Below the pieces are notes generated by a model. The model ran no database searches. It was not told the DNA's origin and was given only the letters and a program-made list of their open reading frames with translations. This document shows positions 46,750 to 58,482 of a stretch of DNA of 64,000 nt, one piece after another; positions within the stretch are counted from its first letter, which is position 1; every line of letters begins with the position of its first letter. Source of the stretch: Adiantum capillus-veneris (Eukaryota > Streptophyta > Polypodiopsida > Polypodiales > Pteridaceae); NCBI GenBank assembly GCA_014529385.2, contig CM043955.1, positions 150,923,640-150,987,639 of the forward strand. The letters run 5' to 3'. A program made the translations under genes and the position numbers.

Positions 46750-47481
46750 AGAAACTGAGTTTTAACTATCCAAATGACTTGAAAATTGAATATAAAGCTT
46801 AAAAGGAACTCTTGAAATTGTGCATGTGCTCACAATGTAATTCTGGCCAAAAATTTCCATTTAGACATCCTACGCGTAAGATGTCTTTTTCATCAGAATT
46901 GGGTGATACTTGACATGCTGGTAGTTCTTGGCCTATGGAACATGGCTATGTGCTTGGATATGGATTTGGGCATCAAAACGTGGATTTTTTTTGGGCTGAT
47001 TCAGGCTTTAGGTCACAAATTGGGTAGAAAGTCCATAACAGGTAGCAAGTGATGTCCAAATGGGTTGAAAATTGATATATGGGCTCATTGCACCATGGTA
47101 TTGGCTCCCATGATGTCACTCTTTGCACGGAAGGTCTAAATTATGCTGGAGACATCCTATGCGTAGGATGTCTATTTCATCAAAATGACATGGGATTTGT
47201 TCTGTGGGTAGTCCTTGGCCTATGGAACATGGCCATGCTCTTGGATTTTGATTTGGACAAGAATTGATGCTTGTAAGAGCCTATGTAGTGTTTTTGGGCT
47301 CCAAAAGTGTATCTTGAAGGTGTTGGGGTCAAAAATGATTAGAATGGCTTCAAAATTGGTACATGAGCTCTTGAAGATGATGTGATTGGATCTGGAATGG
47401 ACAAACATCCTCTGTAGGCCAAAAATGTCAAATAGACATCCTACGCGTAGGATGTCTACTTCACCAAATTTTGCAGGTGAG
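46750..47481. repeat. Three diverged tandem repeats of about 285 bp, each with a palindrome
   Basis: The palindromic core consists of AGACATCCTACG followed by its exact reverse complement (perfect at 47434-47457) and recurs with one or two changes at about 46863 and 47150, spacing 284-287 bases. Flanks also recur: CCTATGGAACATGG with CATGCT/TGTGCTTGGA, and TTGAAAATTG before each core. A related half-site plus the following AAATTTGCAGGT occurs at 32713. Confidence 0.8.
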
Positions 47482-48729
47482 TACAGTATAGGAAAGCCGC
47501 TCGTGAAGTTTGGTGGCAAACGGGCATGCGGTTTGGCCACGAGAGCTATTTGATGCTTTGTGTGTCTGATGCCATTTCTGAAGTTTAGTGCCACTTCGGG
47601 TCACTTTTTGGTCATGTGGGCCACATAGACTTGTCGAGCATGTCGAGATGCTCCTACCCATGAATTTTGGTAGCATTTGGGCGCCTTTTCGCCGATTTCT
47701 CATTTGGTGGCCCCTTGCGGGATTCTAGGAATTAGGGTTTTTCCTAATGGTTTTCTACTGCCTTTGGGCGTCCAAGACAGGTCTCCTATGCTAGGGTAAG
47801 CTTCCGATGAAGTCTGGTTGCTTTTGGGTTAGCCGTTAGGTGGCTGCTTCTACTTGTAGGTCTCTACCGCCCGCTTTGTGTGTGAACCCTACGCTAGTTT
47901 TCGCGACAAAACGACAAACATGCGCGAAAAGCTCATGGTGTTGAGCCTACCTCTCATGTTCGAAGCCCGTCGGGTAGTCGTGCACGTCGTAGAAGCTGCT
48001 GGAAGGTCCATTCGCTCTAGGTGGCAAAAGCTCTCTCCAAAAGGTCAATAGTGAAAATGAGCTAAAAATGATGTGAAAAATTCTTATAATGGGGGTCCCG
48101 GAACCATTTTTCATGAAATTTGACATGTGCTCCCAACTTCTTGCGAGATGTAGTTTAGGCTCAAACATTTCTTGATTTGGACTCCATTTGCTCTGTTTAC
48201 CAGAAATTTGGCATTTCGGTCAAAACCCGGCTAAAACACGCTTTCCGCTCCAGTCTCATAACCCCCACTGTACCATAGGTTGTCCTATAGTCACTGATCA
48301 TCCCCATATTTTTTGTTTTTCATTATGATTGTTTTTCACCTGCTTTTTGTATTTTTGAAGTTTTTCTGCCAAAAATTAGCAAAACTAAAAGGAAAATAGC
48401 AAATCAAACCCAGAAAATTCCAAAAAATCATAATAAATCACAAATATCACCGCCAAACATTATATACACTCACATGCAATTTTTATGGCCTGATTTCTTC
48501 GTTTTACCAATTTTTATGGCCGGATTTCTCCGTTTTACCAATACTTATATACACACACCTAGGGGCTTGATTTGGCGTTTGGCCCCATATACCTATAGAT
48601 ACATGCTGTATAAGGGCATATGTACTTGGGTTAGTCCGGAAAGTTTCGCAATCAAACAACAACCCTTAAAATAGTCGAAAATCATGCCCTTTTTTGCTTT
48701 TTCTGCCATTGAGTCCGCATTTGAGAATG
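47482..48729. other. About 1.2 kb with no identifiable gene
   Basis: No convincing ORF on either strand. On the minus strand two TATA-like motifs (near 48460 and 48545) lie downstream of the possible element 3 PPT at about 48730-48745, so part of this may be the 3' LTR of element 3. There is no second copy to confirm it. Confidence 0.35.
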
Positions 48730-48919
48730 CCTCCCCCCCTCCTAGCCGGAGTCCTCCCAGACGACAAGTTATCGCCGCGGGGTATATGCCGTGCATGGGT
48801 TGAATTAATTGTGCTAATGCTTGGCCGTTTACTGTGGCCCTATACAATGCATACTCGGTCAATGCATGGAAAAATTAATGTTGTGCAAGAGAAGGGTATA
48901 AGCAAGATGCTTATTGGCA

Positions 48920-50037
48920 TTAGCCGTCGAGGTTTCCTATTTGTTGTTGATTTGTTGGGTAGAGTTTATTTGCCAGCAAGAGTTGTAACTCCACCGCTCT
49001 TTGTTTGATCGTCTTGTTCTCAAAAGCCCCTTGCTTTGCTGCTACTGTGGATATAGCCGTAGTTGTTTCTGTGGAGAGGATTGGCTGGGCCGGAACGGTC
49101 GTGGACCGTATTTCTTTTGTTTTCCATGGGTAGCTTGTTTTTGCCGGTTTGTGTAGGTGTTTTGCTACTTCCTTTGTTGCCACTGTGTTGTTGCAGATTG
49201 GTATCCACATAAGTAGGTTGTCCTTTTTCAAATGCAGCTGTCTGCCTTCCGTTGTTGCTTGTACTAAAGGGAGTTCCTTGTGCTTTTGTTTCGGTATCCA
49301 AATGTGAGTAACATTTGGATTATTGCTGAGCCTTTTCTTTGGGATCCATATCTGTTTTATGTCCTTGGTTTTTGGTTGAACTATCTGCTTTGGTTGAATT
49401 CTTTCGTTGCAGTATTTTGGTTTGCCATGACATTTCTATCCTTCCGCATCCATACTTGTTTCCCTTGTTTAGGTAACCTAGATCTTTGCACTGTGGTCGG
49501 TGACTTCATATGTATGTAGTTAGCATGGTTGGATTTTACCTGTTTGTTAACCTTGGGTATCGTGTTGTTCTTTAGTGACACTCCTGCTTTTGGCTCTTTT
49601 TCCTGTGATTGCATTGCTGGCAACTGATTAGTCCGGTATTGCTGAGCAAAGGCTATTACCTGTTGTTCTTGTGCATGCTGAATTTTGATTGCATTCACGT
49701 TCCAATCTATTTGCACATTGTACTCTTTTTGCCAAGGTTGTCCCAAAAACATTGGGTGTTGTGTGCATCCATCCTCGACTACATAAAATTTGTGTGGGTA
49801 AATATATTGATGTACTTGTACATGCAATATAGTCCAGCCCAATGTTTTCAACAAGTGTGATGTACAACTTTCCAGCATTTGAGGAGTAGGATGAAGTTGA
49901 CCTGTGGACTTGAGCTGTTGGTATAATTCGTAAGAGATCAAGTTTGCTGGAGCTCCAGAATCAAGCAATGCCATCGATTGAACTTTATTGCTCCCTACTT
50001 TGACTGCAATTATGGGCTCCACTGTGTCTTCATCCAA
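48920..50037 (-). pseudogene. Post-integrase retropepsin-like ORF with W-x-P-K tail, element 3
   Basis: The frame 50037-49381 holds ALLDSGAPANLISYELY (Asp codon at about 49960-49962) and, about 70 residues on, HPMFLGQPW, the paired signature of a retropepsin. It then becomes basic and contains VWMRK. A one-base frame change near 49380 leads into a frame with IWIPK twice and MWIPI, the segment QIWIPKKRL being close to the equivalent in fragment 2. The order integrase, protease-like, W-x-P-K tail is the same as in element 1 and fragment 2. Of the three copies this one and element 1 keep D-[ST]-G-A. Confidence 0.72.
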
Positions 50038-50103
50038 CGTCGTTAGTCAAATGGCATTGATTCGCAATGGTGCTTCACCTTGTTGTTGTTGTCGTAGAAG
50101 TCG

Positions 50104-51486
50104 TCATTTTGCAACGCATTCTTTGGCTTCCGCTTGAGCTTCTTCTCGTACTCTCTGTCTCTCCTTCATTCGTTGTTTTTCTTGATGGATTTGTTGAAGC
50201 ATCTCCTGTGTGAGTGGTAAATGATATTTCTTCAGTCGACATCCACTAATCCAATTGGGCATTTCTTCACCTGCTAATGTAGCAAGCTTGACAGCTCCGC
50301 TTTGTGATAGATCACTAATCACAAAGGGTCCCATCCCTCGCTTTTTAAGTTTCTTGGCATGTTGCTTCAAAGTATAAACAAGTACATAACCACCTGTTTT
50401 GAACTCTTTAGTGCGCACATGCTTGTCAAAAAACTCTTTTTTTCTTCTCTTTTTAGCATAGATTGAAGCTATAGCTCTCAAGCGGATTTCATCTAGCTTT
50501 TCAAGATCATCTATTCTTGAAGAGAGCTCATGCCTTGTCCATTCTAAGCGTTTAGCTACTCGTAGAGTTGGAATTAAAAACTCTATGGGTAGTATAGCAT
50601 TTAGGCCAAACACCATGTTGTACGGTGTTGCTCCTATCGATGTTTTGTAAGCTACCATGTACGCCCTTATTGTTGAGTGTAGCTACTGATCCCAATCTGT
50701 TCTTGACTCTGACACAATTTGAGTGAGAACGGTGCATAGTGTTTTATTTGTGGCCGCAGCTTGTCCATTTGCATGTGGATGGTATGGAGCAGATTTCCTA
50801 TGTATGACCATGAATTCCTCTAGCAGATATTCAATGACTTCATTAAGAAAATGTGTCCCACGATCACTGACAATTTCTATTGGTAAACCGTATCGTACAA
50901 AAACATTCTCATACAAAAATTGTGCAGTGGTCCGTGCATCTGCTTTTTGCGTTGCCTTGGCTTCCGTCCATTTTGTGAGATAGTCCGTAGCCACAATGAT
51001 ATATTGGTATGTGTGCGATATGCAGGGGGGTGAAATAGGTCACACAAAATCAATTCCCCATTTTGCAAATTCCCTTGCTCCCATCATTGGCCGTAGTGGC
51101 ATCTTAGCTCTCTTTATTGGCACCTTTGTTCGTTGACAAGCGTCACAACGCTTTACAAACTCGTCAGTATCCATATGCAATGTAGGCCACCATATTCCTG
51201 CGGTTAAGACAATTTTTGCCGTCTTATCGCCCGAAAAATGGCCTCCACTTATTCCTCTATGTGCATGTTCTAGAATCAGCAGGTATTCGCTTTCACTTGC
51301 ACAGATTTTAAGTTGATTGTCCTTTCCTCGCTTATAGAGTTGGTTCCCAATTAACTGAAAGTCTCGAGCTTCCAGCTCTATAGCTTTTTTTCCTGCTCTT
51401 TTTATGTTCTCAAGAAACGTCCTGGTGGTTAAGAAATCAATGATGCAATGTTTACCTGAAACAATGTCGCGTGATCCACTAGTCAT
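50104..51486 (-). pseudogene. Integrase of element 3 (second zinc domain, core, C-terminus)
   Basis: The second HHCC unit is at about 51300-51120: ICASESEYLLIL, HAHRGISGGHFS, WWPTLH and CDACQR. The core starts with KWGIDFV (first Asp) and a TGA at 51040; VSDRGTHF (second Asp) is at about 50855. The third motif reads NGQAAATNK, with Ala where the catalytic Glu belongs (complement of about 50744-50752). A frame change near 50680 leads to the C-terminus (50658-50104) with GGYVLVY and KKRGMGPFVI. No chromodomain follows. The enzyme is dead by substitution as well as by breaks. Confidence 0.85.
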
Positions 51487-52052
51487 TTGGCACTACATAT
51501 AGTACAATTGGTAACATAAGAATGTGTGCCTGCATACATAGTTGGCGAATAAACCCCTAACTGTTTCAGTCTCTGGTGTGTTTTCACTGTTGAATAATGA
51601 AATGCACAATCCTGGACATGTGCTTCTTTAAGGTAACACTTGAATTCTTCCGGATCTATACATAATCGTAGGAGTTGGTCCGATCCTAGATGATACAGCC
51701 ATCCTGCTATCAATTGGAAGTTTTTTGTTTGTCGAATTGTTTGTTGTTTGGATCTGTATTCCGTATTATCAAACCTACTTCCATAGGAAAGAATGCTAAC
51801 AATTTCCTGAGACCATTTGGGTATCATTTCAATATTGAAAAGATAAGCATCTGGTATGTCATCATCTACTCCTTCAAGAGCTTCCCCGTTGTGTATCCTT
51901 GAAAGATGATCCGCTCGTAGATGGGTTTTACCCTTTTTTACCACCACTGTGAAATCAAATTCTAGCAATATAATAAACCAGTGTACAATTCTCCCTGTAT
52001 TGCATGGTTTATTTACCAGATACAAAAGAGCTTGATGATCTGTGAAGAACAC
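51483..52052 (-). pseudogene. RNase H end and first integrase zinc domain, element 3
   Basis: Starts with FTDHQALLYLVNKPCNTGRI and KTHLRADHLSRIHN (RNase H end). After a linker it carries a zinc-binding unit: FQLIAGWLYHLGSD, CIDPEEFKCYL, H-x6-H (AHVQDCAFHYS), QRLKQLG, SPTMY and CTIC. The next ORF repeats the same module (DFQLIGNQLYKRGKD ... CDAC), so the domain is duplicated in tandem. The two frames overlap at an ATGA sequence (51483-51486), most simply a frameshift. Confidence 0.82.
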
Positions 52053-52059
52053 AAATTTG

Positions 52060-52480
52060 TTTGTGCGAGCAAATAATGCCGAAATTTCTTTACAGCATAA
52101 ATCATTCCTAACCCTTCTCGTTCAGTGGTTGTGTAGTTCTTTTCCGCACTATTTAACTATCGGCTTGCATAACAGACTGGAAAATCCAGTGTTCCGTCTC
52201 CAGGTTGAGCCAGAATACTCCCGATTGCATATGTAGAAGCATCAATGTGAGCATGGAATATCTTTTCCCAATCTGGTGCTTTAAGTACAGGTGCTGATAT
52301 AAGGTTTTCCTTTAGCTTTTGGAATGAATTTTCACACTCCTCGGTCCAATCGAAATTGACTAGCAAACCATACAGAGGTTGTGCGATGACCGCATACATG
52401 TATATGAATCTTCGATACTATCCGCAGTGTCCCATGAAGGATTGAACTTGTTTTGCATTAGAGGGCCTGGGTAGGTCTAC
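52060..52480 (-). pseudogene. RT thumb and RNase H start, element 3
   Basis: On the minus strand the RT end reads QVQSFMGHCG, then a TAG, YRRF, and PLYGLLVNFDWTEECENSFQKLKENL, then RNase H with HAHIDASTYAIGSILAQPG. Similarity stops abruptly at 52480, where the LTR of element X starts, showing that X was inserted within the RT gene. Confidence 0.82.
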
Positions 52481-52644
52481 TGTAAGAACCCTAGGAGCTA
52501 GAGACCTGGATCCTCCACCCAACCGCCCATACTTATAGGCTCTTAGCCCTAGGATCCCCTGTCCACACTGCTAGTTGGCCCGTGGCCGGGGTCCGTGACC
52601 CCTCTTTAGGGTAGGGCCCTGCCCGTAGGACCCGTGTCCTGACA
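52481..52644 (-). repeat. Short (164 bp) LTR of element X, minus strand
   Basis: The minus-strand sequence starts TGTCAGGACACG after a PPT and ends GGTTCTTACA. It is GC-rich and has CCTATAAGTATGG as TATA box. The flank TCTAC (52476-52480) would be the target duplication, but the far end of X is not in view. Confidence 0.65.
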
Positions 52645-53365
52645 TTACTCCCCCCTTTGGAAGAGTTTTCGTCCTCGAAAACACAAGTGGTGGTATCTTC
52701 ATAAGAACACTAATGTTTTCCACCGTGGCAGCCCTCATGGATCCAACGGTTTGTTGAATCGGAACCCGGTTCATTGGGAGGTTCAATGAAATCAAGAATA
52801 ACATCTCGATTTTCCACATTGTTGTCCCTGTACAACCATCTTGGTTAACCGACCCGTAACCAACATAATGTGAAGACTCCATTTAAAACTCACTTGAGTA
52901 TGTTAAACGAGTTATCATAACGAAGAGGTGTCTAAATGTATACCCAAGTTTCAGACTTTCTGGAGGTACTTGAATGTGCAATATAACCTCGGCTCATCTT
53001 TCCATGAAAGTACTATGCTGACATATTCATCAGCAGCAACCAAGTCCTTGACTTGCTATGGTTTCTTGCCATTAGCCAACCGTATCAAAACTGATGATTA
53101 AGGTTGATAACTTGAGAATAACAGGCAGAGACTAAAAGTAGCCGTAACATGCCTGTCATCATATGAAGCAAACTCCAAACTAGAAAGGTAACCGATCCAG
53201 TTGTTTCACTTCTTGCTAACGTATGCACTTAGTATATCCTTTAGTGTATGCACTTTGCATATCCTTTAGTACTAAATAGAATGCTTGTAAACTGCCCATC
53301 CTACTCGGGATGAATAGCAGCAGTAAGAGTGAGGTGATTTTCCCCCAACACTTAGAGAAAGTCGT
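52645..53365 (-). mobile_element. Element X: 3' internal end of a minus-strand LTR element
   Basis: The PPT (complement AAAGGGGGGAGTAA at 52645-52658) is preceded on the minus strand by a region encoding TTTCVFEDENSS in one frame and DVILDFIEPPNEPGSD further upstream, a typical 3' end of plant Ty3 internal regions where the last codons precede the PPT. The rest is decayed and unassigned. Element 4 is inserted at 53365. Confidence 0.55.
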
Positions 53366-54016
<651 letters not shown>

Positions 54017-54020
54017 TTTT

Positions 54021-54038
54021 TGGCACCGTTGCCGGGGA
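54021..54038 (+). promoter_or_regulatory. Primer binding site, tRNA-Asp, element 4
   Basis: TGGCACCGTTGCCGGGGA, four bases after the LTR end; differs from the tRNA-Asp complement only by G to A at position 5. Confidence 0.85.
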
Positions 54039-54437
54039 ATTGCCCTGCACTAAGCCCAAGAGGCACTTTGTGCTTCTCCTATGAGTTGTTTGTAGTAGGA
54101 AAGAAGAGGAAGAGGAAGAGGAATGAGTTATTTTTCTGCAAGTTGTTAATTTCTATATTGTCTGCAAGTTCTGTGATTTCTGCATAATGTTGTGTTTTCT
54201 GTTTGCACACAGTCTTTGCACAATTAGTAGTCCTTAGCTTGTTCGCAGTGAATGAATAAGTAGGTAGGCAGTTAGCAATTTCTGTTTGCACACAGTCTGT
54301 ACACAGTTTTCTGTCAAGGTTTGCCTGCACACAGTCTTTGCACAGGAAGGTAGTGAGAGAGGAAGTAGGTGGACAGTTAGCCCACTGTCAGTAAGCAGGT
54401 AGATTAGTTAGTGGTTAGCAGCTTGCTAATATATATA

Positions 54438-54478
<41 letters not shown>

Positions 54479-54964
54479 GATAATATTTAAGCGTGAGTGA
54501 CTGGGGGGCTACACTAAAATTTTTATCTGGATCATTTCCCCAAGCCCAGGCCTCAGTCCTCAGTCTTATGATATATACTAGACTCACTCTTATATATATA
54601 CACTACCCCCTCAAGAGGGAATGAGAGCATGTGGGGCAAGTCCTCCACTCTCCTCCCTTCTCTTCCCACTTGCACCCTTAGACTTTCTAATTTGGGCCTA
54701 GTTCCCTACTAGAAATTGACGGTTTTAGGGATTCCGAGGGCATAAAGTGACCAAACGGAGGGCTGTAAAGCATGGCACGTCCCTCTGACCGAGACGCTCG
54801 TTTTGAGCTATCATACGTTCTATTCTATAGCTGGGTCAGAAAAAAAGGACCAAAAAATCAAAAAATAAATAAATAAGAAAAGACTTGGGTTGCAAAACAC
54901 CCAAAATTACTAGGTGAGTAGCCTTCACGGGCACTCACTGACACTTCTAGGGGATCCAAGTCAT
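54039..54964 (+). other. Leader of element 4 with short repeats and (AT)n
   Basis: No supported ORF. Three or four copies of a unit based on TTTGCACACAGTCTTTGCACA lie at about 54190-54345, and an (AT)n run at about 54427-54474. The last 100 bases before Gag resemble element 1 (GACTT or similar, GCAAAACACCCA). Confidence 0.65.
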
Positions 54965-56080
54965 ATGAACCTACGCTCTGGACGAGTGTTAGATCACGAG
55001 CATATTGGTAGTGCCTCCATTTACGCGGGCACCCATTATTCCTCCACCCTAGGTTCTGGACCTTCGACCGGGACTCAAGGTAGCGCGACCCAAGATCCTC
55101 ATATTGCGTCTAGTGATTCTTCCTCTGACTACGAAGTCATGGAGGGGTATCCTACACCAAACCCTGATAGTTCAAGTCAAGACATGCATGCCATGGGCCC
55201 ACGGCCCGGGTCCAGCGTGTTTAGCCACTTAAAAGAGACCCTTAGTAGAGCTACTCGCTCCGAACATGCGGTTAATGAAATAAATGAAGGGAGTGGGGAA
55301 GTAAATTCGTCATTCATGCCCAAAATAGACCCTATGCTTCTTGAGAGTGTGCATGTGAATGTTCCATCCACTGCACCTCCTAATCCTTTAGGACTATCTC
55401 CCTCTGAGGTTTTACTACCCGATGGTAGGAGTCTTGCCGAAGTACAAGAGATCGAAAGCTATATGCAAGCAACAAGGGAGAGGGAAATTGAGAACCTACG
55501 AAGGCTAGAACAAAGTTGAGCCCTGAAAGCAAAGGCTCCTATGACAACAATCATGCCAGCCGAGCAACCGAGTGCTCCCAAGGTAGCAGTCACAGAGGGG
55601 CAAGCGATGGGGAGCAATAATGCTTCCACTTCGAGGGAAACCTCCAGCACGCCAGGCCTAGATGGGATATTCTTAAATAAAAATTGAGAGTATGACCTAC
55701 AAGCAGAAGCTTTAACTAATCGGTACACAGGACACACCTATCATGTGGGTTGGTTAGATGTTCTACAATCCACATCGGGTGCTACTAGCATAGATGAGCA
55801 ACAACAGAAAGTCTGTGATGTCCTCCATAGGATTGTCGAGTTAGAAAGACAGAACACAGGGATCAACATGCCTTCAACAGGCCTAATGAGATTCTTGGAT
55901 ACGGGAAAGGCCAACCAACCAACCCTATCACAAATGGAGACTCCCTCAGTGAGCCTCATTGATCCTCCATATGTTGTTTCGCCAGGAGCCTCAGTACAAT
56001 CTGAGCCCATGGCAGCTTTACCTTCCCAGATCTATCTCATCTTTCTCTTAATGACACTACGGCTACCATGCATATCCTAG
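54965..56080 (+). pseudogene. gag: Gag N-terminal region of element 4
   Basis: ATG 54965 (MNLRSGR) matches the start chosen for element 1. The Ser/Thr-rich region resembles 4224-5000, with SASIYAGTHY and ATRSEHA. The frame continues through a TGA at 55517 and a TGA at 55685 (TGG in element 1) to about 56060, where it changes. About 120 residues around 55380-55560 have no counterpart in element 1. Confidence 0.72.
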
Positions 56081-57816
56081 TGGTGAGCATGACAAGAAGT
56101 ACACCATGGAGTTCATTTGTTAACACTGCGTCGATGCCTAGTAGCACAGTGCCCCCAACTATACCTACATGTATGTATCAATCATGTGCACCTGTCGTAC
56201 CTCAGCCTCATGTAGCTCCTACACCTCCGATTATTCCAAGAGCTTACAATCCACAATGGGATTATCCAAGCTCTTATACAAGTGGAGCCATGCCATTTAA
56301 TAATAACATGCCATATCAGGCACCCCTTATGCCTAGGGCCACGCCTGTAAACTTTGGACCACCATCTGGTACACCACCATACGAAATATGGGACCCAAGA
56401 GCCGCGCGTATGCCAAGGCCAAGGCCAACTCCCATTTCACATGTGGTTCCAGGAGCACATACACCCATTATACCTGCTCAAATAGGAGATTTGGCATCAT
56501 TTGCTCAAACTATCGGTCGCTCTATTGCGGAAAACATGCGTAGTGCACCTAATAGAGAGCCTAGGAGCAAGGCAGTTCAAGTAGCTAAGCTCACACAGAA
56601 ATTCAGTGGAGACGGAGATGCTAGAAATCATATGAAAGTCTTTGAACATGTGTGCGATTCCTTGGAAGAGCACAATGAGCTACATAAGTGTAAGGCTTTG
56701 AGTTTGACCCTAAGCGGAAAGGCTGGAGATTGGTAAAGAACCTTAAGAGTACAAGAGAAAACGATCTACTCTACTCTTAGGAGACTGTTCTTAAAAGAAA
56801 ACATACGAGAGGGAGTACTTTGGGGTGTAGCCTCTCAACTCCAGAAAGCCCAACGAGAAGAAGGTGAATCCGTGAGAGACTTCATTAGTCGCCTAAAGAA
56901 TTTGAATTCTCAATGCAATCCAAACGAGCGATTCAACAACAACCAATTGCTCGATAGATTCATTAGGGGACTACGACATGAAAGTATCTATAATGGCCTA
57001 GTCATTAGAGGTATCACTACTTGGGAAGCAGTCACCATGAATGCAATCCAATTGGAGGATAATTTAATGATTGCAAGAGAAAGAGTGTCCGCCGAGCCGA
57101 AGTCTAGTAGCTCGCAAGCGTCAGGGCATGAGCCAATGAAGATAAAGCCAATCGTGAAAGAGCAAACAATATCTGAGATGACTTTGGCAGATCTCACCAA
57201 GGCCATCCAAGAAAGCCTTAGGGATAATCCTGCTCCACAAAACACTCATATGTATCCAAGAAGGGAGCAACAATGGTGCTCAATTTGCTTGGGCCCGCAT
57301 ACTACGAGTGAATGCCCTACTTTCAGAGTAAAGTTTAACGGGACTTGTAACGTGTGTGGTAGGTATGGCCATCAAGCGAAGGATTGCCTAATTCTTAAAC
57401 GCATCATGAAAAATAGACCGCCTATAGCTTGGGCAGACTCACCTCGAGTTCCTGCATTGATGCCTACCCCACCCATGGAGCAACAGTTGCCATTACAGCA
57501 CATGGTCCCTAGAACCCAAAATGTGGTCCAAACCACACCGTTGCCACCTCCAGTGCTAGGACCGCAACGCCCTCATCCAAGAGTTACGCCTATGAACCAA
57601 ATAGGTTGCGAGTCATCTAGTACTTATGTAGATTGCGAAGAGGACATAGACTCTAGTATCACCTATGGAGTCGACATGCTTGAGGAGTGTCCCATGTACT
57701 ATATGGAAGACCATTGGGGACAAATCAAACCGGTATATCAAGCTACTGCGCTAGCAGCAAGAGGCCAAAACATTAATAGTTTTGCCAAGAGACCACCTCT
57801 TCAGTGCTACGAATGA
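56068..57816 (+). pseudogene. gag: Gag capsid and first two knuckles, copy A, element 4
   Basis: Frame 56068-57816 is open except for a TAA at 56734. It contains KLTQKFSGDGDARN, RDFISRLKNLNSQC, FIRGLRH and two knuckles, CSICLGPHTTSEC and CNVCGRYGHQAKDC. It ends in CYE followed by a TGA created at the junction with the inserted module, so the third and fourth knuckles are missing. Bases 56872-57815 are duplicated at 59361-60304 with only about a dozen differences by eye. Confidence 0.85.
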
Positions 57817-57903
57817 AGGGGGGAGTGTTTGTGGACATCCATTATTCACTTGCTTCCCTCTCAACCTTTCTCCCTGACCTCTTAATCTCCAATCTTAGGG
57901 AAT

Positions 57904-57914
57904 GTATATATAAA
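57904..57914 (+). promoter_or_regulatory. TATA box of ORF-X module
   Basis: TATATATAAAG, identical to 13674-13684 in element 1, 137 bases before the ORF-X ATG. Confidence 0.55.
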
Positions 57915-58050
57915 GCCTTATACTCACAAAAACAAGATAAAAAAGTAAAAGAGCAAGAGCCATAACACAAATCATAAAAACAAATTATGCACAAGAACAC
58001 GACCCTTGTAATATTTGCACTCTAACCATCATCTATTTGCGTGTACATAT

Positions 58051-58482
58051 ATGGCTAGTACGCTAGAGTCATCCACTCCTGCCTTGGGTGAGAGGTACCC
58101 TCGTTACTTTTCACAAATATTTCACATGGTCTTTCCAGTGCTTGCATGTGAATGGGATTTGATAGGTACGCTAGCATGTGAGAGGAATTTTGAGGAGTTA
58201 GAATGGCTGATACGTCTCTTGACCACGTCTGATCCATACTTAGTAGAGAGCGTTTTTCCCATTGCACAAGCCTACCCTTTTGACCAAGATGACTATAGGC
58301 GTCTAGTGACCTTCTTAGTAAACATGGGCACCTATGATGAAGAAGAAAATTTACAGGACTACACGGATGGCACATATGGTCTCATGGATGATGAATTTGT
58401 TTATCTCGACGACGAGGATAGGGGTTTAGCCTTAGGGTTTGCCCCCAACCTCTACAATATCCTATTCCCCTTGACTCTCTAG
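58051..58482 (+). CDS. ORF-X: small acidic accessory protein, intact
   Basis: ATG at 58051 gives 143 residues ending in TAG. The protein is acidic, especially its second half (YDEEENLQDYTDG, DDEFVYLDDEDRG), and has a leucine- and tryptophan-bearing core (NFEELEWLIRLLTT). No signal peptide, clear membrane helix or known catalytic motif is visible. The ATG is preferred over upstream codons because element 1 shares MAS at this position. A TATA box lies upstream, so it may be expressed from its own promoter. Its role is unknown. Confidence 0.55.
   Translation: MASTLESSTPALGERYPRYFSQIFHMVFPVLACEWDLIGTLACERNFEELEWLIRLLTTSDPYLVESVFPIAQAYPFDQDDYRRLVTFLVNMGTYDEEENLQDYTDGTYGLMDDEFVYLDDEDRGLALGFAPNLYNILFPLTL

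Larger units (their letters stand above)
48730..52480 (-). mobile_element. Element 3: minus-strand Ty3/gypsy remnant, 3' half
   Basis: Reading down the minus strand: end of RT and RNase H, two integrase zinc-binding domains, integrase core and C-terminus, post-integrase retropepsin-like ORF with W-x-P-K tail, and a G-run (complement of 48730-48745) that may be its PPT. The left part of the element (Gag to RT palm) is cut off at 52480 by insertion of element X. It is closest to fragment 2 in domain order. Confidence 0.8.

Noticed and set aside
51483-51486. ATGA stop-start overlap as a translational coupling site
   Set aside because: The element is decayed and elsewhere frames change by one base; a frameshift inside a former polyprotein explains it better.
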